Shown here in pieces: positions 19,893 to 30,140 of a stretch of DNA of 60,465 nt. The notes beneath the pieces are model-generated. The model did no database searches. It saw only the letters and a program-made list of their open reading frames with translations, and was not told the DNA's origin. Positions within the stretch are counted from its first letter, which is position 1. Every line of letters begins with the position of its first letter. Source of the stretch: Lysobacteraceae bacterium NML91-0213 (GTDB lineage: Bacteria; Pseudomonadota; Gammaproteobacteria; Xanthomonadales; Xanthomonadaceae). The stretch covers positions 468,123 to 528,587 of the forward strand of contig NWQL01000004.1 in the NCBI GenBank assembly GCA_002798175.1. Direction: 5' to 3'. Both the position numbers and the translations under genes were made by a program.

Positions 19893-20077
19893 GGTGGGAA
19901 AAATCCGACACGGACACGGGCCCACAGCTTACCCGAAGGCAGGGCCGGCCCCGGCTGTGCGAGCTGTCGCCACGCGTTGCAATGCACCGGCGTCGTCGCG
20001 CGGGCGGCCATCCCGAACCCACGGCCTCCCCTGCCGTGCAGGCCGCCCGCGGCGACGCTCCCCGAGCGAGGCTTGCC

Positions 20078-20752
20078 ATGCACATCCGCGACTGGCCCAG
20101 CAGTGAACGACCCCGCGAGAAACTCCTCGCACGCGGTGCGGCGGTGCTGTCGGACGCGGAGCTGCTGGCGATCTTCCTCGGCTCCGGGCTGCGCGGACGC
20201 GACGCGGTCGCCACCGCGCGCGAACTCCTGGCAGGCCACGGCCCGCTGCGCAGGCTGCTCGAGCGCACACCGGCGCAGCTGGCCTCCCTGCCCGGGCTCG
20301 GGCCCGCGCGCGCGGCACTGCTGGCCGCCGCGCTCGAACTGTGCGGCCGCTATCTGGCGGCGGGCCTGGAGCGCGGCGAGGCGCTCAGCGACCCGCAGTC
20401 GGCCGGCCGCTACTTCGCCCAGCGCCTGCGCGGCTATCCGCACGAGGTGTTCGCGGCGCTGTTTCTCGACACCCGCCACCGGGCACTGGCCTTCGAGGAG
20501 CTGTTCCGCGGCACCATCGACGGCGCCGAGGTGCATCCGCGCGAGGTCGTGCGGCGTGCGCTGGCGCACAATGCCGCGGCGCTGATCGTCGGCCACAACC
20601 ACCCGAGCGGCAGCGCCGAGCCCAGCGCCGCGGACCGCGCGGTGACCGCGCAGCTCAAGCAGGCGCTGGGCCTGGTGGACGTGCGCCTGCTCGACCATTT
20701 CGTCATCGGCGACGGCCCGCCGGTGTCGCTGGCGGCCCGCGGCTGGGTATAG
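20078..20752 (+). CDS. radC: RadC family JAB-domain protein
   Basis: 224 residues. An N-terminal helix-hairpin-helix region (about 1-100, [12 protein letters not shown]) is followed by the MPN/JAB metalloprotease-like domain with [14 protein letters not shown], the complete H-x-H-x7-D zinc motif. RadC proteins are widespread, and their proposed role in repair or transformation is unsettled. Divergent from coaC; the argS start lies 66 bases downstream. Family certain, function open. Confidence 0.93.
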   Translation: MHIRDWPSSERPREKLLARGAAVLSDAELLAIFLGSGLRGRDAVATARELLAGHGPLRRLLERTPAQLASLPGLGPARAALLAAALELCGRYLAAGLERGEALSDPQSAGRYFAQRLRGYPHEVFAALFLDTRHRALAFEELFRGTIDGAEVHPREVVRRALAHNAAALIVGHNHPSGSAEPSAADRAVTAQLKQALGLVDVRLLDHFVIGDGPPVSLAARGWV

Positions 20753-20788
20753 CCCCACGGCGGCGGAACGTGCCGGCCCGCGGCCGTC

Positions 20789-20794
20789 TACACT
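20789..20794 (+). promoter_or_regulatory. Possible -10 element (TACACT) for argS
   Basis: TACACT lies 25 bases before the argS ATG in GC-rich DNA. No clear -35 is seen. Confidence 0.3.
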
Positions 20795-20818
20795 ATCGGC
20801 CCCCTGCAACACCGCCTG

Positions 20819-22513
20819 ATGCCTGTGAAATCCCAGCTACGCGCCCTGATCGAACAGGGCCTCGACACCCTGCGTGCCCGGGGCGACCTGCCCGCCGACC
20901 TCGCCACCCCGGACTTCATCGTGGAGCGGCCGAAGGATCGAAGCCATGGCGATTTCTCCACCAACATCGCGATGCTGCTGGCGAAGCCTGCACGCAGCAA
21001 TCCGCGCGCGCTCGCCCAGGCGCTGACCGCGGCACTGCCGCAGACCGGCCTGGTGGCCTCCGTGGATATCGCCGGGCCCGGCTTCATCAACTTCCGCCTG
21101 GCGCCGACGGCGTGGCAGGCGCAGCTGCGCGCGGTGCACGAGCTTGGCGAGAGCTACGGGCACAACCGCTCCGGCGCCGGCCGCCGCGCGGGGGTCGAAT
21201 ACGTGTCGGCCAATCCGACCGGCCCGCTGCATGTCGGCCATGGCCGTGCCGCCGCGATCGGCGACTGCATCGCCCGCGTGCTCGAGGCCAACGGCTGGGA
21301 CGTGGCGCGCGAGTTCTACTACAACGATGCCGGCGTGCAGATCGATAACCTCGCACGCTCCACCCAGGCGCGCGCGCGTGGGCTGGCCCCGGGCGATGCC
21401 GACTGGCCGGCGGACGCCTACAACGGCGACTACATCGCCGACGTGGCCGCCGCCTACCTGCGCGGCGACAGCGTCGACGTCGACGGGCAGACGGTGACCG
21501 GTGCCGCCGATGCCGACGACCTCGATGCGATCCGCCGTTTCGCGGTGGCGTGGCTGCGCCGCGAGCAGAACGCCGACCTCGCCGCGTTCGGGGTGTCGTT
21601 CGACGTGTACTTCCTCGAGTCGTCGCTGTATGCCGACGGCAAGGTGGAGGAGACCGTACGCGAGCTCGTCGCCCACGGCCACACCTACGAGGAAGGCGGC
21701 GCGCTGTGGCTGCGCACCACCACATTCGGTGACGACAAGGACCGCGTGATGCGCAAGTCCGACGGCACCTACACCTATTTCGTGCCCGACGTGGCCTACC
21801 ACCTGTCGAAGTGGCAGCGCGGCTACGAGCGCGCGATCACCGAGCTCGGCGCCGACCACCATGGCTCGCTGGCACGCGTGCGCGCCGGCCTGCAGGCGCT
21901 GGACGTGGGCATCCCGCAGGGCTGGCCGGAATACGTGCTGCACCAGATGGTCACGGTGATGCGCGGCGGCGAGGAAGTGAAGCTGTCCAAGCGCGCCGGC
22001 AGCTACGTCACCCTGCGCGACCTGATCGACGAGGTCGGCCGCGACGCCACGCGCTGGTTCCTGGTCGCACGGCGGCCGGATTCGCAGCTGGTGTTCGACA
22101 TCGACTTCGCGCGCAGCCAGTCGCTCGACAACCCGGTGTACTACGTGCAGCTGTCGCATGCGCGCATCTGCGGCCTGCTGCGGCAGCTCGAGGAACGTGG
22201 GCTGGCGTTCGACGCGGGCAGCGGGCTCGACCGGCTGCCGGATCTCGACAGCGGCGCCACCCGCGACCTGCTGACCGACCTCTCGCGCTTCCCCGAGGTC
22301 GTGGAGGCCGCCGGGCAGTCGCTGGAGCCGCATCTGGTGGCGGCCTACCTGGTCGAACTGGCGCAGGCGTTCCAGTCCTATTACAACGACCACCAGTTCC
22401 TGGTCGACGACGCCGGGCTGCGCGATTCCCGCCTGGCGCTGGCCCTGGCCACCCGCCAGGTGCTGGCGAACGGCCTGGCCCTGCTCGGGGTGGCCGCACC
22501 GCAGCGGATGTAA
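20819..22513 (+). CDS. argS: Arginine--tRNA ligase
   Basis: Class I synthetase charging tRNA-Arg, 564 residues. It has the N-terminal tRNA-D-loop domain, the HIGH-type motif in [14 protein letters not shown], the Arg/ATP pocket [11 protein letters not shown], the KMSKS-type loop [12 protein letters not shown] and the DALR anticodon-binding domain from about residue 440. Normal length. Certain. Confidence 0.96.
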   Translation: MPVKSQLRALIEQGLDTLRARGDLPADLATPDFIVERPKDRSHGDFSTNIAMLLAKPARSNPRALAQALTAALPQTGLVASVDIAGPGFINFRLAPTAWQAQLRAVHELGESYGHNRSGAGRRAGVEYVSANPTGPLHVGHGRAAAIGDCIARVLEANGWDVAREFYYNDAGVQIDNLARSTQARARGLAPGDADWPADAYNGDYIADVAAAYLRGDSVDVDGQTVTGAADADDLDAIRRFAVAWLRREQNADLAAFGVSFDVYFLESSLYADGKVEETVRELVAHGHTYEEGGALWLRTTTFGDDKDRVMRKSDGTYTYFVPDVAYHLSKWQRGYERAITELGADHHGSLARVRAGLQALDVGIPQGWPEYVLHQMVTVMRGGEEVKLSKRAGSYVTLRDLIDEVGRDATRWFLVARRPDSQLVFDIDFARSQSLDNPVYYVQLSHARICGLLRQLEERGLAFDAGSGLDRLPDLDSGATRDLLTDLSRFPEVVEAAGQSLEPHLVAAYLVELAQAFQSYYNDHQFLVDDAGLRDSRLALALATRQVLANGLALLGVAAPQRM

Positions 22514-22618
22514 CGGCATCCCCGGATGACGGCGTGGTCCGCCGCTTCGGCATACACTGGATCGCGATTTCGGATCGATACGGCCGCCTGGCGGCAATGA
22601 CACGAGGAAGGCAAGGCA

Positions 22619-23404
22619 GTGGCAGCACGACGCGGTAGATCGCAGGCACGACGCAACGGCGGCAACTCCGGCGGGCTGCCCGGCTGGGCGTGGATGATCA
22701 TCGGCATCGTGCTGACCATCATCGTGGTGATGCTGGCCCCGCGGGTGCTGAAGTCGGACGGCAGCGACGGCTTCTACCGGCCGCGTGCCAACCCGGATGC
22801 ACAGCCGGCGTTGCCATCGAGCATCGACGAGGAGGTCGCTGCGCCCGCGCCCGCACGCCGCCGCGCGGCTGCAGCCGACCCGGCACCGCTGCCGGCGACC
22901 GAGCCCGATTACGACTTCTACACCGTGCTGCCGAGCCAGGAAGTGCCGATGACCGACGCCGAACTCGCCGCCAGCGCGCGTGCCGAGGAGGCCCGTCGTC
23001 AGCGCGAGGATGCCCAGCGCCGCCAGGATGCGGCGGAGCCGGCCTCGACCCAGACGCCCGCCGCGTCGCCATCGCCGGCCTCGACCGCCGCGACCACCAC
23101 GCCTGCGACCACCACCGCGCCGGCAGCGGCGACACCCGCCAGCGCGGCCAGTCGCCCGGCGCAGGACACCACCGCGCGCTACCTGCTGCAGGCCGGCTCG
23201 TTCAGCGCGTCCGGCGACGCTGAAGCCCTGAAGGCGCGCATCGCCCTGCTCGGGCTGTCGGCGCGGGTCGAGTCAGGCAATGCCAACGGGCGCACCGTCT
23301 ATCGCGTGCGCATGGGCCCCTACGGCACCGCTACCGAACTGGCCGATGCCAAGGCCAAGCTGCAGAACGGCGGCCTGCAGGCGCTGCCGATCAAGGTGCA
23401 GTAG
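22619..23404 (+). CDS. SPOR-domain membrane protein (FtsN-like)
   Basis: 261-residue bitopic protein with a basic cytosolic tail, a membrane helix (about 21-40) and a long Ala/Pro/Thr linker. The C-terminal SPOR domain (from about 185, YLLQAGSFSASGDAEALKAR) binds denuded septal glycan. The layout is that of FtsN or related division proteins and the position after argS is usual for xanthomonads. The start is a GTG with a strong GAGGAAGG site. Whether it is the essential FtsN cannot be decided from sequence alone. Confidence 0.87.
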   Translation: MAARRGRSQARRNGGNSGGLPGWAWMIIGIVLTIIVVMLAPRVLKSDGSDGFYRPRANPDAQPALPSSIDEEVAAPAPARRRAAAADPAPLPATEPDYDFYTVLPSQEVPMTDAELAASARAEEARRQREDAQRRQDAAEPASTQTPAASPSPASTAATTTPATTTAPAAATPASAASRPAQDTTARYLLQAGSFSASGDAEALKARIALLGLSARVESGNANGRTVYRVRMGPYGTATELADAKAKLQNGGLQALPIKVQ

Positions 23405-23504
23405 GCAGCCCGCCGACGCGGCGCGTGATCCCGTCACCGGCGGTCCGGCGGCGCCAGCCCCCATCGACCACCGACCTGCTCCCGCCCGCGCACGGAGTAC
23501 ATCG

Positions 23505-24254
23505 ATGACCCGGACCATCCTGATCACCGGCGCCACCGCCGGCTTCGGCCGCGCGGCCGCCGAACGCTTCGCCGCCGCCGGCTGGCAGGTGGTCGCCTGT
23601 GGCCGCCGCGCGGAGCGCCTGCAGGCCCTGGCGGACACGCTGGGCAACCGCGTGCATGCCTGCGCTTTCGACATCCGCGATGCCGATGCCATGCAGGCCG
23701 CGCTTGCCGGCCTGCCCGACGCTTTCCGCGGGATCGACGTACTGGTCAACAACGCCGGGCTCGCGCTCGGCACCGCGCCCGCGCAGCAGGCCAGCCTTGC
23801 GCAGTGGCGGCAGATGATCGACACCAACATCACCGCGCTGGCCACGCTGACCCATGCGTTGCTGCCGACGCTGATCGCGCGCCGCGGTGCGATCCTCAAT
23901 GTCAGCTCGATCGCCGGCAGCTATCCCTATCCCGGCGGCAACGTCTACGGCGGCACCAAGGCCTTTGTCACCCAGTTCTCGCTGGGCCTGCGCGCCGACC
24001 TGCACGGCACCGGCGTGCGCGTGACCTCGATCGAGCCGGGGCTGGCGGAAACCGAATTCACCCTGGTGCGCACCGGTGGCGACCAGGCGGCATCGGATGC
24101 GCTGTACCGCGGCGCCGCCCCGATCACCGCCGGGGACATCGCCGAGACCCTGTGGTGGGTGGCCAACCTGCCACCGCATCTCAATATCAACCGGCTGGAA
24201 GTGATGCCGGTCAGCCAGTCGTTCGCCGGCTTCCAGGTGCACCGCGCCAGCTGA
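23505..24254 (+). CDS. SDR oxidoreductase, YdfG-like
   Basis: 249-residue classical short-chain dehydrogenase. It has the nucleotide site TGATAGFG, NNAG (VNNAGLAL), catalytic Ser in LNVSSIAG and Tyr-Lys in YGGTK. It is close in layout to E. coli YdfG, an NADP-dependent 3-hydroxy acid dehydrogenase acting on serine or 3-hydroxypropionate. The Arg after the Gly motif (GRRAERL) favours NADP. GGAG stands eight bases before the ATG. Follows the SPOR gene; convergent with speA. The substrate is inferred only. Confidence 0.85.
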   Translation: MTRTILITGATAGFGRAAAERFAAAGWQVVACGRRAERLQALADTLGNRVHACAFDIRDADAMQAALAGLPDAFRGIDVLVNNAGLALGTAPAQQASLAQWRQMIDTNITALATLTHALLPTLIARRGAILNVSSIAGSYPYPGGNVYGGTKAFVTQFSLGLRADLHGTGVRVTSIEPGLAETEFTLVRTGGDQAASDALYRGAAPITAGDIAETLWWVANLPPHLNINRLEVMPVSQSFAGFQVHRAS

Positions 24255-24278
24255 GCCGGCGCGTGCGGTGGCGCAGGC

Positions 24279-26177
24279 TCAGTCCAGCGGCGCGTCGTCG
24301 AGGTAGGTATAGCCGGTGAGCCCGGCTTCCAGCGCCTCGCGCAGGTGCACGCGCACGCCGTCGTCGAGATCCGCCGCGGCCAGCTTGTCCTCGTAGCGCT
24401 GGCGCAGGTCGTCGATGCGGTAACCGACGTAGTCCAGCATCACGTCGGTGGTATCACCACGGCGCTGCTGGTGGATCGCGAAGCCATCGCCGCTGCGGCG
24501 CACTTCGATCGCATCGGTGTCGCCGAACAGGTTGTGGATGTCGCCGAGGATCTCCTGGTAGGCGCCGACCAGGAAGAAGCCGAGCCGGTAGGCCTCGCCG
24601 GGGCGCATCGCATGCAGCGGCAGCGAGCTGTCCAGATCCTCGTTCTCGACGTAGGTATCGATCTGGCCGTCGGAATCGCAGGTGAGGTCGGCGATGATGC
24701 CGCGCCGTTCCGGGGCCTCGTCGAGACGCTCGATCGGCACGATCGGAAACACCTGGTCGATCGCCCACACGTCGGGCATCGATTCGAAGATGCTGAAATT
24801 GACGAAGTACTTGTCGACCAGGCGCTCGTTGAGCTCGTCGAGTAGCGGGCGATGGCTCTTCTCGTCGTAGGTCAGCCGCGCGCGCACGGCATGCGCGATC
24901 GCGTAGAAGAGATCGTCGATACGCGCGCGGTGCACCAGGTCGAGCTGGCCCAGTGCGTACATCGCCAGGCCTTCGGCGTGGTAGTGCTGCGCTTCGTGGT
25001 AGAGCTCGACCGCGGGGCGCTCGTCGAGCTCGCCATGGATCTCGCGCAGCGAACTCACCACCGAGGGCTCGTCGTCATGCGCATCGGGCACGCGCCCTTC
25101 CGGCGCGCGCTCGACTTCCGACACGTTGGCCACCAGCACCGCGTGGTGCGCGGTCATCGCGCGGCCACACTCGGTGAGGATGCGCGGCTGCGCCAGCCCA
25201 TGCTCGGCGCAGGCCTGCGCCAGCGGCTGCACGATGTTGCTGGCGTACTGGCGCATGCCGTAGTTGACCGAGTTGTAGCTGCGCGAGCGCGTGCCCTCGT
25301 AGTCGATGCCGAGGCCACCGCCCACGTCGACGTGGTCGATCTTCGCGCCCAGCCGCGACAGCTCCACGAAGTAGCGGGTTGCTTCGCGCATGCCATTGGC
25401 GATGTCGCGCACGTTGGAGATCTGCGAGCCCATGTGGAAATGCAGCAGCTTCAGGCAGTCGCTGCGGCCGCTGTCGCGTAGCGTCTTCCACAGGTCCAGC
25501 AGCTGCCGCGGCGACAGCCCGAACTTGGACTTTTCGCCGCCGGAGTTCTGCCACTTGCCTGCACCCAGCGACGCGAGCCGCATGCGCACGCCCAGCACCG
25601 GCTCCACGTCGAGCGCGGCGGCTTCCTCCATCACCAGTCGCAGTTCGGTGGGCTTCTCGATGACGATGTAGGTCTCGAGCCCCAGCCGACGGCCGATCAG
25701 CGCCAGCCGGATGTACTCGCGGTCCTTGTAGCCGTTGCAGATGATCGTGCCGCCGGGACGGCTCAGCGCCAGCACCGCCATCAGCTCCGGCTTGCTGCCG
25801 GCCTCCAGGCCGAAGCCCTCGCCATGGTGCGAGGCCAGCGTGCCGGCGACCCCGGCATGCTGGTTGACCTTGATCGGATACACCGCGGTGTAGCCGCCGG
25901 CGTAATCCCAGTCGGCCTGCGCCTGCGCGAAGGCCGACTGCAGCTGGCGCAGGCGCTCGCCGAGGATCTCGGGGAAGCGCACCAGCAGCGGCAGGTTCGC
26001 GCCCTGCGCCAGCGCCTCGTCGACGATCGCCGGCAATGGCAACGCGGCGGCCTCGCGTTCGCTCGGGCGCACCATCACGCGACCGTGTTCGTCGACGTCG
26101 AAGAAGCCTTCCGACCAGTGCGGAATCGAGTAGGTCTTGCGGGCGTGGTCGATGGACCAGGCTGCCATGGCGGACAT
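24279..26177 (-). CDS. speA: Biosynthetic arginine decarboxylase
   Basis: PLP enzyme making agmatine from arginine, first step of one polyamine route. 632 residues of the alanine-racemase-like fold. The PLP lysine is Lys103 in AVYPIKVNQH; other motifs are LEAGSKPEL, FHMGSQI, DVGGGLGIDYEGT and the C-terminal cysteine box around ADLTCDSDGQID. An ATG nine bases further in (MAAWSID) is an alternative start. Divergent from speE, so both polyamine genes share one regulatory gap. Certain. Confidence 0.95.
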   Translation of the reverse strand: MSAMAAWSIDHARKTYSIPHWSEGFFDVDEHGRVMVRPSEREAAALPLPAIVDEALAQGANLPLLVRFPEILGERLRQLQSAFAQAQADWDYAGGYTAVYPIKVNQHAGVAGTLASHHGEGFGLEAGSKPELMAVLALSRPGGTIICNGYKDREYIRLALIGRRLGLETYIVIEKPTELRLVMEEAAALDVEPVLGVRMRLASLGAGKWQNSGGEKSKFGLSPRQLLDLWKTLRDSGRSDCLKLLHFHMGSQISNVRDIANGMREATRYFVELSRLGAKIDHVDVGGGLGIDYEGTRSRSYNSVNYGMRQYASNIVQPLAQACAEHGLAQPRILTECGRAMTAHHAVLVANVSEVERAPEGRVPDAHDDEPSVVSSLREIHGELDERPAVELYHEAQHYHAEGLAMYALGQLDLVHRARIDDLFYAIAHAVRARLTYDEKSHRPLLDELNERLVDKYFVNFSIFESMPDVWAIDQVFPIVPIERLDEAPERRGIIADLTCDSDGQIDTYVENEDLDSSLPLHAMRPGEAYRLGFFLVGAYQEILGDIHNLFGDTDAIEVRRSGDGFAIHQQRRGDTTDVMLDYVGYRIDDLRQRYEDKLAAADLDDGVRVHLREALEAGLTGYTYLDDAPLD

Positions 26178-26242
26178 CCGGAAAGCGTGGGGGCGCCTAT
26201 TCTACGGAGCCCGGCGCGCAGGGGTGGTCACGTGCGCTCCGT

Positions 26243-26248
26243 TACAAT
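26243..26248 (+). promoter_or_regulatory. Possible -10 element (TACAAT) for speE
   Basis: TACAATGCG stands 78 bases before the speE ATG; the same TACAATGCG precedes ubiK at 28144. No clear -35. Confidence 0.35.
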
Positions 26249-26325
26249 GCGCGCCCCGCTGCGACGCCATCCGCGCGCGCCCCACGACAACGCCCACGCG
26301 GGCCGCGTCCCTGCGAGAGCATTCC

Positions 26326-27174
26326 ATGACCACGACCGACTGGCTGTACGAGAACTTCGATCCTTCCGGCTCCGCGATCGGCTACCGCATCACCCGCAAG
26401 CTCGACGAGGTGCAGTCGCCGTTCCAGAAGATCGAGATCTACGAGTCCACCGACTGGGGCAACGTGATGCTCATCGACGGCGCGATGATGGTGACCAGCC
26501 GCGACAACTTCCTGTATCACGAGATGATGTCGCACCCGGCGCTGTTCACCCACGCCGATCCGAAGAACGTGGTGGTCATCGGTGGTGGCGACTGCGGCAC
26601 GCTGCGCGAGGTGCTGCGCCACCCGGGCGTCGAGCGCGCCGTGCAGTGCGACATCGACGAGCAGGTCACGCGCATGGCGGAGAAGTATTTCCCCGAGCTG
26701 TGCGAGTCCAACAGCGACCCGCGCGCGGAGATCCTGTTCGACGACGGCATCGCGTACATGGCCAATTGCGCGCCGGGAAGCCTCGACGTGGTGATCGTCG
26801 ATGCCACCGATCCGGTGGGCCCGGCCACCGGCCTGTTCAACAGGGCGTTTTTCGACAGCTGCTTCCGCGCGCTGAAGGACGACGGGATCCTCGTGCAGCA
26901 GTCGGAATCGCCGCTGGTGCTGCTGGACCTGATCAGGGACATCCGCGCCGAGATGGGCAAGGCCGGCTTCGACAGCTTCCAGACCCTGCCCTTCCCGCAG
27001 CCCTGCTACCCGACCGGCTGGTGGAGCTGCACGCTGGCGCGCAAGGGCGGGCGCGGGTTCGACTTCCGCGCGGCCGACGCGGCCGCGAAGTCCTTCCACA
27101 CGAAGTATTACAGCGCCGACATCCACCGCGCAGCACAGGTGCTGCCGCCGTTCGTGGCCGAAGCGCTGGGCTGA
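26326..27174 (+). CDS. speE: Polyamine aminopropyltransferase (spermidine synthase)
   Basis: 282 residues. Transfers aminopropyl from decarboxylated SAM to putrescine. The motifs are GNVMLIDGAMMVTSRD, the Gly-rich dcSAM site VIGGGDCGTLREVL, VIVDATDPVGPA and GWWSCTLARKG. Divergent from speA with a gap of about 150 bases. Agmatinase-type genes and speD are not in this window. Certain. Confidence 0.95.
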   Translation: MTTTDWLYENFDPSGSAIGYRITRKLDEVQSPFQKIEIYESTDWGNVMLIDGAMMVTSRDNFLYHEMMSHPALFTHADPKNVVVIGGGDCGTLREVLRHPGVERAVQCDIDEQVTRMAEKYFPELCESNSDPRAEILFDDGIAYMANCAPGSLDVVIVDATDPVGPATGLFNRAFFDSCFRALKDDGILVQQSESPLVLLDLIRDIRAEMGKAGFDSFQTLPFPQPCYPTGWWSCTLARKGGRGFDFRAADAAAKSFHTKYYSADIHRAAQVLPPFVAEALG

Positions 27175-27180
27175 GCGAAC

Positions 27181-27205
27181 GCCGGGCGGTCCACGTCCGC
27201 CCGGC
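27181..27205. terminator. GC-rich hairpin between speE and the convergent gene
   Basis: A 9-bp perfect stem (27181-27189 with 27197-27205) and a 7-base loop. It lies between two converging stops, so it may serve both, but there is no good T-run. Confidence 0.4.
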
Positions 27206-27213
27206 CCGCACCT

Positions 27214-27687
27214 TTACCAACCCCCGACCGGGCGCGAATCGCGTCGACGCGATTCCAACGCCTGTTCCCGCTCGACACGACGCTGCGCGACAGTCTTGCA
27301 CACGTTGACGGGACGGTTGCTGCCGATCGGCCGGGTGCGCTCGCAGACCATGCGGTCGTCCTCGGCCTTGTTGACCAGCGCGCTGATCTGCTCGAGATCA
27401 TTGAACAGGGTGACGCGATCGGCCGGCGACAGCTCGGTCGTGCGCTCACGGCCTTCGAGCTGCCTGATCACCCGATCCTGGATCTGCAACAGGCGCTCGC
27501 GATCCGCGCCTGCCATGTCCCGGTAACGGCCCGAACGCTGCTCCACCTCGGAGCGGATCTCGTTCTGCTGCGACACGATGGCCGCGGCGTCCGTATTGGC
27601 CAGCACAGGCGCCTGCGGATTCGCCATCGCCAGCGTCGACCCCATCAACCCTGCCGCAAGCACTGCGGCCCGGACCCGGTGTTTCAT
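27214..27687 (-). CDS. Small exported protein of unknown function
   Basis: 157 residues with a clear signal peptide (cleavage at AMA-NP). The mature part is helical and charged (VSQQNEIRSEVEQ, LLQIQDRVIRQLEG), with two cysteines (MVCERTR and VNVCKTV) that could form a disulfide, and an Arg-rich tail. A strong GGGAGAGAG ribosome site precedes the ATG. It follows glnB on the same strand at 56 bases. Similar unnamed periplasmic proteins occur in xanthomonads; no function known to me. Confidence 0.72.
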   Translation of the reverse strand: MKHRVRAAVLAAGLMGSTLAMANPQAPVLANTDAAAIVSQQNEIRSEVEQRSGRYRDMAGADRERLLQIQDRVIRQLEGRERTTELSPADRVTLFNDLEQISALVNKAEDDRMVCERTRPIGSNRPVNVCKTVAQRRVEREQALESRRRDSRPVGGW

Positions 27688-27743
27688 GCGCTCTCTCCCG
27701 ATCGTCGGCGCCGCGCCCCCTTGGCGCGGCCAGCCCCCGGCCG

Positions 27744-28082
<339 letters not shown>

Positions 28083-28143
28083 TCACGCAACCTCCATCGG
28101 ATCGAGCGGCAGCATAGCGCACTGCCTGCGGGCGCCCGGCGGC

Positions 28144-28149
28144 TACAAT
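28144..28149 (+). promoter_or_regulatory. Possible -10 element (TACAAT) for ubiK-comM
   Basis: TACAATGCG in the glnB/ubiK divergent gap. No clear -35. Confidence 0.3.
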
Positions 28150-28265
28150 GCGACCCATCACCGATCCGTCCCGTACGGACTTTTCCTACCGCGTTTCGCG
28201 ATCCGCGCCGACTGCGCCGACAGCGGCACGCAAGCATGCTGATCGCGTACCCGGAGGCTCCCCCC

Positions 28266-28541
28266 ATGATCGACCTCGGCAATATCGACGAACTTGCACG
28301 ACGCCTCAGCGGGCTGGTGCCGCCGGGCCTGCGCGAGAGCCGCGAGGAGATGCAGGAGAACTTCCGCGCGGTGCTGCAGTCCGGTCTGGGCAAGCTTGAC
28401 CTGGTGACCCGCGAGGAGTTCGAGGTGCAGCGCGCGGTGCTGCTGCGCACCCGGGAAAAGCTCGAGGCACTCGAGCAGGCCGTGCAGTGGCTGGAGGCCG
28501 AACTGGCCCGCGATCCGCCACGCGACGGCGCCGCCCACTGA
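28266..28541 (+). CDS. ubiK: Ubiquinone biosynthesis accessory factor UbiK (BMFP)
   Basis: 91-residue coiled-coil protein. The N-terminus MIDLGNIDELARRLSGLVPPGL and a C-terminal trimerising coiled coil (VTREEFEVQRAVLLRTREKL) are typical of the former YqiC/BMFP family, which assists the soluble Ubi complex. GGAGG eight bases upstream fixes the start; an ATG 30 bases earlier lacks a site. comM starts 16 bases after the stop. UbiJ, its known partner, is encoded in this window too. Confidence 0.9.
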   Translation: MIDLGNIDELARRLSGLVPPGLRESREEMQENFRAVLQSGLGKLDLVTREEFEVQRAVLLRTREKLEALEQAVQWLEAELARDPPRDGAAH

Positions 28542-28557
28542 GGGCGTCCCGGCAGCC

Positions 28558-30069
28558 ATGGGACTCGCACTCGTGCATGGACGCGCGCGTGTCGGGGTTG
28601 CAGCCCCACCGGTCCAGGTGGAAGTGCACCTCGGCGGTGGACTGCCGTCGATGTCGATCGTCGGCCTGCCGGAAGCGGCGGTGCGCGAGGCAAAGGACCG
28701 TGTCCGCGCGGCCATCCAGTGCGCGCAGTTCGAGTTCCCGGCACGCCGGATCACCGTCAACCTGGCCCCGGCGGACCTGCCCAAGCACGGCGGTCGCTTC
28801 GACCTGCCCATCGCGCTGGGCATCCTTGCCGCCAGCGGGCAGATTCCGCTCGACGCCCTGAGCGACACCGAGTTCGTCGGCGAACTGGGACTGACCGGCG
28901 AGCTGCGGCCGGTCGACGGCGCGCTCCCCGCCGCACTGGCCGTGGCGCAGACCGGGCGCCGACTGGTGGTTCCGGCTGGCAACGCCCCCGAAGCCGCGCT
29001 GGCCGCCCGCGTGGACGTACGTGCCGCGCGTACCCTGCTGGAGGTCTGCGCGATGCTGCATGGCCGCGCCACCCTGCCGGCCGGGGTGGCCCCGGTGGCG
29101 CTGCCCGCCACTACCGCGGACATGCGCGACGTGCGTGGGCAGGCCCGTGCACGCCGTGCGCTGGAGATCGCCGCAGCCGGCGGCCACCACCTGTTGCTGG
29201 TCGGCCCGCCCGGATGCGGCAAGACCCTGCTCGCTTCGCGGCTCCCGGGCCTGTTGCCGGAGCCGGGTGACGACGAGGCACTGGAAGCCGCGGCGGTGGC
29301 GTCGGTCAATGGCGGGCTCGATCCTGCCCGCTGGCGGCAGCGGCCGTTCCGTGCCCCGCACCACACGGCGAGCGCAGTCGCGCTGGCCGGCGGCGGCAGC
29401 GAACCGCGACCGGGCGAGATCTCGCTCGCGCATCGCGGCGTGCTGTTTCTCGATGAACTCCCCGAATGGACCCGCTCGGCGCTGGAGGTGCTGCGCGAAC
29501 CGCTGGAGTCCGGCGTGGTCACGATCTCGCGTGCGGCGCGGCAGGCGGAGTTTCCCGCACGCTTCCAGCTGGTCGCCGCGATGAACCCCTGCCCGTGCGG
29601 CTGGGCCGGTGACGCCTCGGGCCGCTGCCGCTGTGCACCGGATGCGGTGCGCCGCTATCGCTCGCGCATCTCCGGACCCCTGCTGGATCGCATCGACCTG
29701 CATGTCGAGGTCCCCCGGTTGCCCGCCCATGCGTTGCGCCCCGATGCCGCCGAAGGCGAGGCCAGCGCGCCGATCCGCATCCGCGTCGAAGCCGCACGTG
29801 CGCGGCAGCAGGCACGCAGCGGCCGCTGCAACGCCCATCTCGACCAGGCGGCCACCACCGCACACTGCCGCCTGCGCCCCGCCGAACAGCAGCTGCTCGA
29901 ACGCGCGATCGAATCGCTGCAGCTGTCGGCGCGCGCCATGCACCGCATCCTGCGCGTGGCACGCACCGTGGCCGACCTGGACGACAGCCAGGACATCCTC
30001 GCGCCGCACCTGGCAGAAGCCCTGACCTACCGCGGCTTCACCGCGGAACCGGTGACCGCGGTGGCCTGA
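28558..30069 (+). CDS. comM: ComM/YifB family Mg-chelatase-like AAA+ ATPase
   Basis: 503 residues. The N-terminal Lon-like ChlI domain (LPSMSIVGLPEAAVREAKDR) is followed by AAA+ with Walker A GPPGCGKT and Walker B GVLFLDELPEW, a CXCX-type cysteine segment (NPCPCGWAGD, GRCRCAP) and a C-terminal ChlI domain with arginine fingers. In naturally competent bacteria ComM is the helicase that extends branch migration of incoming DNA. Cotranscribed with ubiK, a common arrangement in gammaproteobacteria. Family certain. Confidence 0.93.
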   Translation: MGLALVHGRARVGVAAPPVQVEVHLGGGLPSMSIVGLPEAAVREAKDRVRAAIQCAQFEFPARRITVNLAPADLPKHGGRFDLPIALGILAASGQIPLDALSDTEFVGELGLTGELRPVDGALPAALAVAQTGRRLVVPAGNAPEAALAARVDVRAARTLLEVCAMLHGRATLPAGVAPVALPATTADMRDVRGQARARRALEIAAAGGHHLLLVGPPGCGKTLLASRLPGLLPEPGDDEALEAAAVASVNGGLDPARWRQRPFRAPHHTASAVALAGGGSEPRPGEISLAHRGVLFLDELPEWTRSALEVLREPLESGVVTISRAARQAEFPARFQLVAAMNPCPCGWAGDASGRCRCAPDAVRRYRSRISGPLLDRIDLHVEVPRLPAHALRPDAAEGEASAPIRIRVEAARARQQARSGRCNAHLDQAATTAHCRLRPAEQQLLERAIESLQLSARAMHRILRVARTVADLDDSQDILAPHLAEALTYRGFTAEPVTAVA

Positions 30070-30140
30070 CGGCATACACGGGAGCTGGCCGCGGATGACG
30101 CGGATCAACGCGGATGGACAACCACGGCCAGCACCCTGCC